This document shows positions 8,505 to 17,700 of a stretch of DNA of 49,042 nt, one piece after another (the stretch's first letter is position 1; the number at the start of each line of letters is the position of its first letter). The stretch covers positions 1 through 49,042 of the forward strand of contig NZHC01000128.1 in assembly GCA_002689655.1 (NCBI GenBank), written 5' to 3'. The stretch is from Rhodopirellula sp. (lineage in GTDB: Bacteria; Planctomycetota; Planctomycetia; Pirellulales; Pirellulaceae). A model generated the notes under the pieces. That model was given only the letters and a program-made list of their open reading frames with translations. It was not told the origin of the DNA and searched no databases. The translations under genes and the position numbers were made by a program.

Positions 8505-9884
8505 TTAAACTGAGGCCAGCAACTCAGTCAGGGGTCCCATCTGATCTTTCTCTTTTCCGATCGCAAAATCGGGCTGACCGAAATGATCAACGGGCGCCCC
8601 AGCAACGTGACACAGTGTGGTCAACCAATTGCCAATCGTATGATGGTGACTTGCCTTTCCATACCCGGGATAAGCAAGATAGCGTCCCGTTGATTTGAGC
8701 CGTCCTCCCATATCCCCAATCACCACCATTGGCCATTCGGTTGCGGTGGAATGGTGTTTGTCAGAATTGTCACTGACATAAACAATCACAGTGTTATCCA
8801 GCATCGTGCCATCCTCTTCAGGAATAGCTTCAAGCTTGCGTGCGACCTCGGAAATCAGATTGAAATGAAACTTGCGAATCAGATTGCGACATTCCTGAGA
8901 TGACATACTTCCACTGCTAGCACCGTGCCCCACGGAATGGACTTTGGGTGTGATGCCCAATCCCTGATAAGAAGAATTGAGATCACAAGTGTGGATCGTG
9001 ACCACATTGGTGATCCCCGTGATCAGTGCCGACGTGGCCATGTCAAAATGAGCCTCTAAGTGGTCCGTGCTGAACTTCGAAGTGTACTTGTCACTGACCT
9101 CAGGTGCATGCCGCTTCAAAACGTCCTGCATTCCGACCAGCTTGAGCCTTCGATCGCGCAATGCCTCAAAACCACCAAGATAGTGATCCAATTTTTCACG
9201 GCCCTGCTGTGGCAGCTGTTTCTGCAGTTTGCGAATATCCTCTGACATCGTGTCCAAGACGTTGCCAGTTCGCAAATAATTTCGCTTGATGTCACCGCCT
9301 GCCGCGATACTGCCAAACAGATTCTGAAAAGCCAATTCCGGATTGCACTGGAAAGGCAACTGTCTATTTTTCCCCTGTGCGCTGATCGATGGGTACGCGG
9401 TGCCCTGACTTCCATCGCCCATTTTCAATCCGACATGATTGAACACTGAAGGCAGTTGTTGCGACAGGTATCCATCGATCGTGGCATCGGCTGGCTGGCT
9501 GTGCGCCCCCGCCTTGTACGCTCCCAAAGCACCGTAGTGCGACGAGTGCCCCGGATTACACATCCGCCCGCTAAGTCCCTGCAAGATCGTCAGCCTCTTA
9601 CGAAAGGGCTCCAACGACTCCATTCCCTCGGCTAACTTTCGATCGCCGAACGATTGATCAACGATGCTGTCCCCGCCATGCTGAAGCCCTTCTGGATTGA
9701 TAAATCCTGCCTGCAAGCCACTCGACTTGACGACAAACATAAATCTCTTGGGCGTTTGTGCTTGAGCAACGACTTCCTCGCTGCATGCATAGCGATTCAA
9801 AAACGGAGCAAGGGCAAGACCACTCGCCCCCAGTGACACGCTTTGCAGGATGGATCGGCGGGATTTCATGCTTCGGACCAACAT
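8505..9884 (-). CDS. DUF1552 family protein (second paralogue)
   Basis: A 459-residue DUF1552 paralogue of the 6686-8086 product, with clearly different sequence. The start is ATG 9884 or ATG 9869; both leave a twin-arginine-like signal (SRRSILQSVSLGASGLALAP). Core landmarks include RFMFVVKSSGLQAGFINP, VYVSDNSDKHHSTATEWP and the His-rich GYGKASHHHTIGNWL near the C-terminus, which could bind metal. It follows the leucine-rich-repeat gene by 18 bp and so belongs to the unit starting at 13822. The catalytic function of DUF1552 is unknown. It is likely the exported partner of the PSD cytochrome in the same unit. Confidence 0.9.
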   Translation of the reverse strand: MLVRSMKSRRSILQSVSLGASGLALAPFLNRYACSEEVVAQAQTPKRFMFVVKSSGLQAGFINPEGLQHGGDSIVDQSFGDRKLAEGMESLEPFRKRLTILQGLSGRMCNPGHSSHYGALGAYKAGAHSQPADATIDGYLSQQLPSVFNHVGLKMGDGSQGTAYPSISAQGKNRQLPFQCNPELAFQNLFGSIAAGGDIKRNYLRTGNVLDTMSEDIRKLQKQLPQQGREKLDHYLGGFEALRDRRLKLVGMQDVLKRHAPEVSDKYTSKFSTDHLEAHFDMATSALITGITNVVTIHTCDLNSSYQGLGITPKVHSVGHGASSGSMSSQECRNLIRKFHFNLISEVARKLEAIPEEDGTMLDNTVIVYVSDNSDKHHSTATEWPMVVIGDMGGRLKSTGRYLAYPGYGKASHHHTIGNWLTTLCHVAGAPVDHFGQPDFAIGKEKDQMGPLTELLASV

Positions 9885-9902
9885 TGAATTCTCGTGTTAT
9901 GA

Positions 9903-11372
9903 CTACTTGAAGATTATGCAATCAGGCAATTTCCGCTGCAACTGTTCAATTCCGGCTGAGCTCAACTGAGGACAATTCTCGAGCCCCACGTACTTGAGTG
10001 AGCGAAGTGATTCCAAGCGCTGAAGCCCATCATCCGTGATCTGCTCGCAACCGGACAAGGTGAGTTCTTCGAGATGCTGCATCCCCATCAGTGCCCGTAA
10101 TCCAACATCTGTGACCCCACTACAGTTGTCGAGATACAGACAACGCATCTGGAGGTGGTTTTGCAAATGCTTCAGACCAGAATCATCGATCCGAGGGCAG
10201 TCAGCCAGATTTAGCCGCCTCAACGCAGATACATTTTTAAAAGATTGCAGTCCCGCACCCGTGATCTGTGAACAATGCCAGAGATCAACGTCACGAAGGG
10301 CCTTCAATGCAGACAGATGGCTCAACCCACGATCAGAAAAGTTGTCGTTATCTGACACATTCAAATTTACAATTCCCGTATCTCCCTCGATCGCTTTCAG
10401 ACTCTTGTCTGTCAAAGCACGAATGGAACCCAGGTTTAAAGATTCCAGGTCAGAAAGATTCTGCAAGGATTCAATTCCCGCGTCGGTCAGAACGAGGCAC
10501 TGAAACAGGTTCAATGATCTCAACGACTCTTTTTCTGGCAACCGCACTAAAGTCTCGTCTACCAGACGCTTTGATTCATGCAAATCGAGGTCGCGGATAC
10601 CAGCAGGCAACTGCAATGCCTTGCCCTCATGCCACCAACAAAAAGCAAGGCTCAGTGTTCGCAATTTTTTGAGTTTACTAAATACAGGGTTGAAACCATC
10701 ATCCGTAACCCGGTGAAGGCCGTACATCTCAAGCGTTCGCAAATCAGTGAGCCCGGCAAGATGCTTGACGCCTTGATCCGTGATCGTGTCCTGGCCATCC
10801 AAATCAAGGGACTGCAAGGAAAACAAACCCTTGATTTGCTCCATGCCTTCGTCTCCGAATTGCCCCCGACCACAGGATAGATCCAAATGAACCAGGCCAC
10901 GCAATTCACTTAAACCTTTACCGCGATACGAGGTATTGCGTGCAAGACTCAACGACGTAAGCAGCGGCAGTTCAGCTAACGGCGCCACATCATTGGCCCA
11001 CCCCACTTGCTCCGCAGACAACTGCTCAAGTGATTTCATCTGTCGCAAGGTCTCAAACACATTAGGAGTCAACCGTCGACAGGAAGACAGATTCAAGGAC
11101 TTCAACTTCGAGAGCGTCAACAGATGCGCCACTCCGCTGTCGGTGAGATTGCCACAGCCGGTCAGATCCAAGCTCGTCAGCTCACTGACCGAGGCGACCT
11201 GCTTCAAATCATCATCACGAAGTTTCGTCCCACTTTCCTGCAACCACGACTGCACCGTGCCCAGCGTCAATTCCTCGGCACCAGCAGAACCAGACAGACA
11301 CACAACACCCACCAGCAAGAACAGCGCCAGTTGTTTCAACAGAAAACGGTCGTAGCCAAGTAGTAGTGACAT
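9903..11372 (-). CDS. Secreted leucine-rich-repeat protein
   Basis: About 489 residues with an N-terminal Sec signal (LLKQLALFLLVGVVCLSGSAGA) and then roughly 16 consecutive leucine-rich repeats of about 24-26 residues. The common pattern is LxSLNLxxCxxLTDxGLxxL, the cysteine-containing (F-box-protein-like, AMN1-type) class. There is no enzymatic domain. Such solenoids usually bind proteins, so a scaffold for the cytochrome and DUF1552 proteins encoded on either side is a reasonable inference. ATG 11372 overlaps the upstream stop in TGATG, which suggests translational coupling; an in-frame GTG at 11375 is also possible. Confidence 0.88.
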   Translation of the reverse strand: MSLLLGYDRFLLKQLALFLLVGVVCLSGSAGAEELTLGTVQSWLQESGTKLRDDDLKQVASVSELTSLDLTGCGNLTDSGVAHLLTLSKLKSLNLSSCRRLTPNVFETLRQMKSLEQLSAEQVGWANDVAPLAELPLLTSLSLARNTSYRGKGLSELRGLVHLDLSCGRGQFGDEGMEQIKGLFSLQSLDLDGQDTITDQGVKHLAGLTDLRTLEMYGLHRVTDDGFNPVFSKLKKLRTLSLAFCWWHEGKALQLPAGIRDLDLHESKRLVDETLVRLPEKESLRSLNLFQCLVLTDAGIESLQNLSDLESLNLGSIRALTDKSLKAIEGDTGIVNLNVSDNDNFSDRGLSHLSALKALRDVDLWHCSQITGAGLQSFKNVSALRRLNLADCPRIDDSGLKHLQNHLQMRCLYLDNCSGVTDVGLRALMGMQHLEELTLSGCEQITDDGLQRLESLRSLKYVGLENCPQLSSAGIEQLQRKLPDCIIFK

Positions 11373-13822
11373 CACTTTCGATACAAAAACGAATCCGAGG
11401 TTAACAGAGCGACAAGCGTTTCTTTAAAACTTCCCCCACTCTCCACATAAGCCATGTCCATTGCAATGAGAGTTTTTGAATCACGCAACGACTCATTTCG
11501 TCCCATCCAGAACCGGAAGATGTGCCGCAAGAAGGACTGCCTTACTTTTGGTTCCTTCGCCAGCGTTTCCATCATCTCTCGCACATTTGACACGTCACCG
11601 CTGAAGTAGTCGCCACCAGTAACGTGAATCGCTCCGCTGGTATCCACTGGCTTACCCTTTTCCAATTCGCGGAACCTTCCCACGTGGTTATACGCCTCGA
11701 ACGGCATGCCCAAAGGGTTCATTTTGCGATGGCATCGCCAGCAATATTCATTACGAACGACGCTGAAACGTTCACGCAGCGTCTTGCTCTCATCATCAGG
11801 AATTTGAGCATCAACAGTGATCGGAACATCGATGACTGCCCCAGCCAACAACTTTTCGCGTATCCACTTTCCACGCCGAACCGGATCATTGTCAAAGTTT
11901 CCACTGTGCGCGATCAACCAACTCGGTTGCGTGAGGACGCCACAACGCTGTTCGGATGGTGCGGTGATCGCCACCTTGCCATTCGTCTTGTACTCAAATG
12001 GATCGAGGTTGTAACTCTGCGCGTCATGCTTGGCGATGTACTTATCACGACCACCCGCGCGCTTGATTTGATCTTCCGGGTTCGAACCATTCCAATAACT
12101 AACAAACACCTTATTGGTCGTTAATAGTTGCTGCAGCACATCCTTGTCTTCTTGAAGGATATGCAGAATCAAAGCATCCGTGTCATACATCAGCCTGACA
12201 GGTGTATGACTGTGATAATGCTGAAATTCAACCTGCCCTGCAAACTTTTCAACATCCTTGAATACCGTTTGTGCCTTGTGGTAACCAAAGAACTCGCGAA
12301 AGAACTGCAAGATTCTTGCGTTAGTAACCGAGTCGATATCAGAGTTGTGATTGGGATTCAAATTGCGTGAACGGGTGCCCAAAATTTCCCTAATGACTTT
12401 TTCTACATGTTCACGCGTTTGCAGTTGGCCTTCATTCATTCGCTCAACCAGCCAACCGTGCTTTGCATGTCGCCGCACCTGCTCCTGAGTAAGTGCATTT
12501 TTCACCAAGGGATCGCTGTTTTTCGCGTACTTTTCGACGGTTTCAAATTCATTCACCCCAAAAGCGGGCGTGTTGTGAAACGCGTAATGAATCGCCCCCA
12601 CCAATTCATGTGGCGACAAGAAACGTCTTCCATCTTCATCAGGCTCGGTCAGACCTGTTTCCATTCGATAGACAAATTCGGGAGAGATTGCGATGTAGAT
12701 CAGCATCGCCTGCAATGCAGTCGTGTTACCCAATTCTGCATTCTTTTGAAATACATTGTGCCAGTAGTGCTTTACATCCTGCGGGCTCGGTTCTCGACGC
12801 AGGAAAAGATTGAAGGCGACTTGCAAAGCATCCCGAAAGTCGGATTCACTGACCTCTTTCGTAGCCTCCATGATGCGATGAAAAGCGACGGGTATTTTGC
12901 CTCGTCTTTCATGGCTGATCGTTTCTACGCCCCCGACAAAACTGCCGTGATTGTTGCCGTGTCGACTATCTTTGTTCTTGACCTCAGTCACGATCGTGAC
13001 AGGCAAACCGAGCGTCAAAATCTCTGCCATCGACTCTGCGTTAGTGAGCAACGATTCCAACGACGCCTGATCGGCCATGATGGAGGCGTAATCCGTGATG
13101 CCTGACGCCCGATGCACATACTCAAAGAACGGATTGGCGAATTTTTCGTTGGCAAAGTAACGTTTCGAAATAGCTTTGCCCTTATGAGGGCCATGCTGAA
13201 CCCGATGACGTGCGGTCGCCTGATTGCCACCCCCAATCTTGACAGAAATCCAATGCTGTTGACCGTAATGCGGCCCCCACATTTTCTTGTAAATCCCGGG
13301 ACGCTGCCTCCACAACCGTGCTGAAGTGTAAGGTTTCTGCTTCACTTCACCACTGAACAAAGTGTCGTGATCGAGCAGGTTTCCATATTCTGGCAGAAGC
13401 ATCTTTTCCGCCAAACCAAACCCCTGTCCGTGCATTTGCAACTGAGACTCGATTGCTTCGACAAATTGTTTTCGCTCTGCTGAGTCTGCCGCATCACTTC
13501 CCTCCGGTGGCATTTCACGGAACAAAACCTGCTCCTCGATTTGTCGCCACTGCGCAGCTATCTTGGGGTCATCCCATTGCTGCGACAAAGTATCAAACCG
13601 CAGCCCGCTTTCCTGAGTGTCCGGACCATGACAATCCGAGCACCATTGCCCCAGAAACTGCGTCAATGCCTCGCCGGAAGTATGCAACGATACATCCGTT
13701 GGCTCAGCACCGCGTGCGGCTTGCTGACCAAACACAGCGACAGACAGCATCGCACCCAGGATCAGAATCGTGCGCCGGTTACGAATTTTTGCAGTGGAAA
13801 CAGTTAGGTAAAGATGCATCAT
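11372..13822 (-). CDS. DUF1592/DUF1588/DUF1585 (PSD) c-type cytochrome
   Basis: About 816 residues; ATG 13822 preferred over TTG 13831. The N-terminal hydrophobic segment is TILILGAMLSVAVFG. A first haem motif CSDCH lies at about 61-65 and is followed by a line typical of this subfamily (GNLLDHDTLFSG). DUF1592-like helices occupy the centre (FNLFLRREPSPQDVKHYW; ISPEFVYRME). DUF1588 carries CWRCHRKMNPLGMPFEA (about 694-710) and DUF1585 ends the protein. Unlike the 3672-6674 protein it has no LamG insert and its DUF1587/1595 parts are hard to recognise, so it is a distant paralogue. It is first in a coupled unit with the LRR and DUF1552 genes. Expected to be a periplasmic dihaem protein of unknown reaction. 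Confidence 0.87.
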   Translation of the reverse strand: MMHLYLTVSTAKIRNRRTILILGAMLSVAVFGQQAARGAEPTDVSLHTSGEALTQFLGQWCSDCHGPDTQESGLRFDTLSQQWDDPKIAAQWRQIEEQVLFREMPPEGSDAADSAERKQFVEAIESQLQMHGQGFGLAEKMLLPEYGNLLDHDTLFSGEVKQKPYTSARLWRQRPGIYKKMWGPHYGQQHWISVKIGGGNQATARHRVQHGPHKGKAISKRYFANEKFANPFFEYVHRASGITDYASIMADQASLESLLTNAESMAEILTLGLPVTIVTEVKNKDSRHGNNHGSFVGGVETISHERRGKIPVAFHRIMEATKEVSESDFRDALQVAFNLFLRREPSPQDVKHYWHNVFQKNAELGNTTALQAMLIYIAISPEFVYRMETGLTEPDEDGRRFLSPHELVGAIHYAFHNTPAFGVNEFETVEKYAKNSDPLVKNALTQEQVRRHAKHGWLVERMNEGQLQTREHVEKVIREILGTRSRNLNPNHNSDIDSVTNARILQFFREFFGYHKAQTVFKDVEKFAGQVEFQHYHSHTPVRLMYDTDALILHILQEDKDVLQQLLTTNKVFVSYWNGSNPEDQIKRAGGRDKYIAKHDAQSYNLDPFEYKTNGKVAITAPSEQRCGVLTQPSWLIAHSGNFDNDPVRRGKWIREKLLAGAVIDVPITVDAQIPDDESKTLRERFSVVRNEYCWRCHRKMNPLGMPFEAYNHVGRFRELEKGKPVDTSGAIHVTGGDYFSGDVSNVREMMETLAKEPKVRQSFLRHIFRFWMGRNESLRDSKTLIAMDMAYVESGGSFKETLVALLTSDSFLYRK

Positions 13823-13951
13823 GGTTTCCAAGATGAACCGTTCATTATTATCTGTACGAGGTGGGCGAATCAGCAGTCGAGTCCCTCTTCTTAATCAACC
13901 GGGACGCAAGCTTAACGAACAGACGGACAACGAGCCGCCATCTCAGGGCCA

Positions 13952-16084
13952 CTAACGGTATTCCGCCGGCTTTTTGGGCTCTACACCCAACTTCTCATAA
14001 TTAAAGCCACTCGCGAGCGGAGTATATTCATCGACATACTCCACACTGCTTTGTGGATCGATCTGTTTTTCCATCCCCAACCCCCAATAAACCGCATTGG
14101 CAGTCAGCCTTCGAAGTCCAGCACTCTGGTAATCCTTGGCGCTTCCCATCGTGACATGAAAAACCCGGGCTTTTTTTCCGGTGTTCCCAGTCCATGACTT
14201 AGTCCATGCAATGGGCAAAGGCACCTTCTTGGCATTGATCTCATCGTCATGGTTGCGTCCCATCAGCGGCTGCCCTTCAAGTAACGCTGTGCAATCATCA
14301 GCAAGAGCCTTACCCTCGGGATAGGTACGATAGACGTCGGAAGGTCCCCACACATCCTCAACACCGATCAGAATGGGGTGGTCCTTGTTTTCCTCGATGA
14401 TCAATCCACGCGTCGAATCGGCATGCCAGTTTCCGTGATGGCCGCGAAAAGCTCCGCCCAAAACATCATCTCCGAAGCGAACCTCGCGACCAGCAACCTG
14501 ATACGGAAAATTTTCCAGGAAGCCGTGGTTCGCTGTACGGATTCCAATCAGCGGTTTTCCTGATTCAAGATAGTCAATCACATGCTTGATCTGGTCATCG
14601 GACAACGTGAGCAAGCGACTGAACAGAATCAACAGATCAGCTTTCTGCAAATGCCCCAATCCCGGAATCTGGTGCTGTACTGTTTTGTCTTCCCAACGAA
14701 TTTTTTGCGTGGGATCAACTTCGTTTTTGTCATTCACAGCAAACAGAACAGTGCAATCAAAGCCATGTCGCTTGGAAAGAATTTTAGCCAACATCGGCAT
14801 TGACTGCTCGCTTCGATATTCCTGCTCAGCGGCTATCAGTACGACATGTTTTCCCTGCCCAGGACCTATCCCACCCGGGTAGGTCAGCCACAGTGGACTC
14901 TCTGGGACAGGATGTGCGGTCAGTTGATCCGAATACTTTTCGGCGAGTCTTTTCCAAAAGCCGTGCCAATATTCATCGTAGTAATCGAGTGCAGCATTTT
15001 CGATGTGAACTGGATCGACAACCACAGGAGACTTGTCAGGCTCGAAGTCCTTCAAGTGGTCTTCTCCAGCGCGTTCACGTGGCGACACAAAGCGCCACTG
15101 GTCTTCACCCAGCACTTCATGGCAAAGCTGAGCGAGCGGCGGATCGTAAGCCTTGAGTTGCTCCCGCGTCTTGATGTGATTGTGATCGTGATCCATCGTC
15201 CGGTTGGTGTCATACCAACATTGAAATCCCTCGGCCCAATATTCAGCCCGATTCTTGGAGGCATAACACTCTTTGGGACCACCGAAAACGATTAGCACTT
15301 TGTCATCGGCAGTCACCATTGCGTTTGCAGTGACCGTTTCCCCATTGACCAGAATGTCTCCCCCTTCAAGACAACACTTGATCAACACAGGTGATTGATC
15401 CGGAAAAGCTTTGACCAGTGCATCAAACAGACTGACAGGAGTTTCGCTTTTCACTCTGCGAAACCGTTGAGCAGCACGCCCATCATTCCAGATTCCATTT
15501 TTCTTTGCGAGTTCGAAGCACTCGGTCAAACGGTCCTGCAAGGTTGAATCAAAACCAGCTCCATGAACCACGTGACCGAACTCATGAATCAGGATACTTT
15601 CCAATTGCATCCCACCCTCGAATTCCAAAACATCTTCTTCAGCAAAAACAACCGTCGAACGATTGTTCTTTCTGGTCAGGAACCCCCGGCTTCGCCAATT
15701 GTAAAAATCAAGTTCTTTACCGGTCTTGTTGGATTTGAATTGTGGCAACTGGGATGTCAGTTCATCATGCCCGATAAGAATGCAAAGCACTTTCTCGTCT
15801 CGGATCCGCTCAGCAATCGCTGGACTGATGCGTTGCATGATCATGCCGAACTGATAGGCAGCTTCAAGATGCGCAAGGTCCGACACCTTCGACGAAGTTG
15901 CGATCAGTATCCCCTCGGCTTCAGTCACTTTTGAATAGAAGTCACTGCTGAGGTCATAATCCATTGCCTGACTCTCTGTGATTGGCCCCACCTTGTACTC
16001 AGCATTCGTCACGGCTCCTTGCAGGAATAACCCAGAAATCGCAGAAATTGAAAGAAAGGCCAAAGTTAGCAGACACAGACGCAT
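13952..16084 (-). CDS. Anthrax-lethal-factor-like metallopeptidase fused to ThuA domain
   Basis: A 710-residue exported protein with signal LCLLTLAFLSISAISGLFLQGA. The N-terminal half resembles the ATLF-like (lethal factor C-terminal type) gluzincin family. It has zinc motif HEFGH (167-171) in ILIHEFGHVVHGAGFD, and a downstream NRAEYWAEGFQCW (278-290) whose glutamates would supply the third zinc ligand. The latter is followed by the family segment DHNHIKTREQLKAYDP. The C-terminal part (about 411-670) is a ThuA-like, class I glutamine-amidotransferase-fold domain: GKHVVLIAAEQEYRS, GKPLIGIRTANHGF, GAFRGHHGNWH. ThuA-like domains in planctomycetes usually accompany carbohydrate genes, with uncertain chemistry. 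The gene stands alone, 129 bp upstream of the 13822 unit on the same strand. The peptidase call is good; its substrate is unknown. Confidence 0.82.
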   Translation of the reverse strand: MRLCLLTLAFLSISAISGLFLQGAVTNAEYKVGPITESQAMDYDLSSDFYSKVTEAEGILIATSSKVSDLAHLEAAYQFGMIMQRISPAIAERIRDEKVLCILIGHDELTSQLPQFKSNKTGKELDFYNWRSRGFLTRKNNRSTVVFAEEDVLEFEGGMQLESILIHEFGHVVHGAGFDSTLQDRLTECFELAKKNGIWNDGRAAQRFRRVKSETPVSLFDALVKAFPDQSPVLIKCCLEGGDILVNGETVTANAMVTADDKVLIVFGGPKECYASKNRAEYWAEGFQCWYDTNRTMDHDHNHIKTREQLKAYDPPLAQLCHEVLGEDQWRFVSPRERAGEDHLKDFEPDKSPVVVDPVHIENAALDYYDEYWHGFWKRLAEKYSDQLTAHPVPESPLWLTYPGGIGPGQGKHVVLIAAEQEYRSEQSMPMLAKILSKRHGFDCTVLFAVNDKNEVDPTQKIRWEDKTVQHQIPGLGHLQKADLLILFSRLLTLSDDQIKHVIDYLESGKPLIGIRTANHGFLENFPYQVAGREVRFGDDVLGGAFRGHHGNWHADSTRGLIIEENKDHPILIGVEDVWGPSDVYRTYPEGKALADDCTALLEGQPLMGRNHDDEINAKKVPLPIAWTKSWTGNTGKKARVFHVTMGSAKDYQSAGLRRLTANAVYWGLGMEKQIDPQSSVEYVDEYTPLASGFNYEKLGVEPKKPAEYR

Positions 16085-16581
16085 AGTGTTCTCGGTATAC
16101 GGGCTCGGACAAAATCAATGTCATCACCCCCTATTCTACTAGGTTGCCCCTACCTGCAGTAATCGGGAGCAAGCATTTACTTAGCAGCAGATGATTACCC
16201 CACGCAGACCCGTCGCGGACAAATTTGCAGAGAAAATCACTTTAAAAACGATACTTATCCACGTCGCACCGAACACGTTCTGTTCACCACAACGAAGGTA
16301 GCCCGGCCACTAATTCCCCCCGGCAGGGTGTACTACAACCCAATCCTAACGCTGGTGACGCTAAAAATAAAAACGGCTGGATGTGCCCCCCGTGTGTCAG
16401 CCACGATTGCACGCGGCGTAGTACAATCTGCATAATCTTGTCTCCCGCAAACAACAAAGGCGGCCCGCCGCCTTTGAGACGCAAATGAGCCTTAACAACG
16501 CATGCCTGTGCTGCAGTGTCTTCCAACTTCAGGAAAAGCTGCAAACCGCAGAATCACTTCGCACAAAAAAGAGCAATCACG
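16085..16581. other. Intergenic region with inverted repeats, between divergent genes
   Basis: About 500 bp between divergent genes with no credible coding frame. It holds an 8-bp inverted repeat, TGTACTAC (16329-16336) and GTAGTACA (16418-16425), enclosing about 80 bp. A strong hairpin lies at 16456-16475. Promoters for both neighbours should lie here, but I cannot place them. Confidence 0.5.
16456..16475. repeat. Near-perfect 20-bp palindrome (GC-rich hairpin)
   Basis: AAAGGCGGC pairs with GCCGCCTTT around a CC centre: a 9-bp perfect stem. It is not followed by a T-tract, so a simple intrinsic terminator is doubtful. It lies 106 bp before the ATG at 16582 and could act as an operator, an RNA stem in the leader, or a remnant repeat. 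Confidence 0.6.
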
Positions 16582-17517
16582 ATGGCAATTAATTTTAAAT
16601 GCACCGAATGCGACAACATGCTCGAAGTCCCAGAGGGTAGCGAAGGGCAAAAAGCGAAATGCCCTGCATGCTCGGCGGTGGTGGATGTACCTTATTCCCA
16701 AACGTATGATACCGACCGTTTGCCAGAAACGAATGAACCCATGAACCCGTACGCATCCACCTCCGCGGTGGAGCCCCAAGGTATTCCTTCGTTAGCCCCA
16801 AGCGGCGAACTCACAGTTCAACAAGTTGACATTGGCTGGACACTGAAAGCCACTTGGGAGCTTTTCAAAGTTCAATTTGGCATCCTGATCGGAATCTTCA
16901 TGATTTTGGTGGCTGCGTCGATAGTTACGTCGCTGGGACTCTTCATTCTTCGAATTGCTGTAATGGCAATCACTGGAGAATTAAACGCACCCAACGCAGT
17001 AGCCCCTACATTGATTGGCCTTAGCATATTTGAAAACGTCATAAGTCAACTGGTGAATCTCTGGTTCACCATTGCGTCAATTAGGATCATGCTACAGATT
17101 TCAAGGAATCAACCAGCCGATCTTGGCCTCCTGTTGCAATCTGCCCCCTTCATGATTCGGACCTTCCTTGCGACATTGCTGTTCGGCATTATGATGATCG
17201 GAGGACTTCTCTTATTTATTGTCCCCGGTATTTACGTGATTCTGACGTTCTGGAATTACACGTACTTTATCGTAGATCGGAACTGTGGCGTCTTCGAAGC
17301 ATTCCGCTTAGCCAACGCCCATGCAAGTGGAAATCGGCTGTCAATTTTTGTCGTGGGTCTGATCATTTCTGGCTTGGGACTCCTTGGTGTTCTAGCATTC
17401 TGCCTAGGCTGGATCGCAACAAGCCCATTCTGCATGCTTTTGCTTGTGATCACCTACTTGACCATGACGGGTCAACCGTTTGTTCAACCTCGGGTTGTCG
17501 CAAACGAACAAGCGTGA
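16582..17517 (+). CDS. Zinc-ribbon membrane protein
   Basis: A 311-residue protein. ATG 16582 puts a zinc ribbon directly at the N-terminus: CTECDNMLEVPEGSEGQKAK, then CPAC, two CxxC knuckles at about residues 7-10 and 27-30. A polar linker follows, then several hydrophobic helices, for example FGILIGIFMILVAASIVTSL, TLLFGIMMIGGLLLFIVPGI and IFVVGLIISGLGLLGVLAF. The membrane part resembles the poorly characterised integral membrane families in which a cytoplasmic zinc ribbon precedes a DUF975/GdpD-membrane-like domain. It has no signal peptide. A function cannot be assigned; it is the only clear multi-pass membrane protein in the window. Translation could start further upstream in the same frame, at 16516, but the extra 22 residues look non-conserved. 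Confidence 0.75.
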   Translation: MAINFKCTECDNMLEVPEGSEGQKAKCPACSAVVDVPYSQTYDTDRLPETNEPMNPYASTSAVEPQGIPSLAPSGELTVQQVDIGWTLKATWELFKVQFGILIGIFMILVAASIVTSLGLFILRIAVMAITGELNAPNAVAPTLIGLSIFENVISQLVNLWFTIASIRIMLQISRNQPADLGLLLQSAPFMIRTFLATLLFGIMMIGGLLLFIVPGIYVILTFWNYTYFIVDRNCGVFEAFRLANAHASGNRLSIFVVGLIISGLGLLGVLAFCLGWIATSPFCMLLLVITYLTMTGQPFVQPRVVANEQA

Positions 17518-17700
17518 GTAGGGTGAACATGCCTTCAAAGAAAGTGAACCGACTGTGATTAAGGTAAGCAATGCGAATCATCACAGTTGCCCGTAGCCAG
17601 AGGTTCGCAACTGAATTTGCTGCGCAGTCCCCTGTGTCGACAAATGTCGGGAGCAAGTCTGCGGGCCACCTCTACTCGCTGTTGTGTTCACACACGCAAT

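Noticed and set aside
8217-8513. 98-codon plus-strand frame between the DUF1552 genes
   Set aside because: It has a GTG start without a ribosome site, a composition unlike its neighbours, and overlaps the end of the adjacent gene.
12407-13105. 232-codon plus-strand frame
   Set aside because: It is antisense to the PSD cytochrome gene at 11372-13822; the product resembles no family.
16284-16544. 86-codon minus-strand frame in the divergent gap
   Set aside because: It covers the inverted repeats and has no recognisable product; it is probably non-coding.
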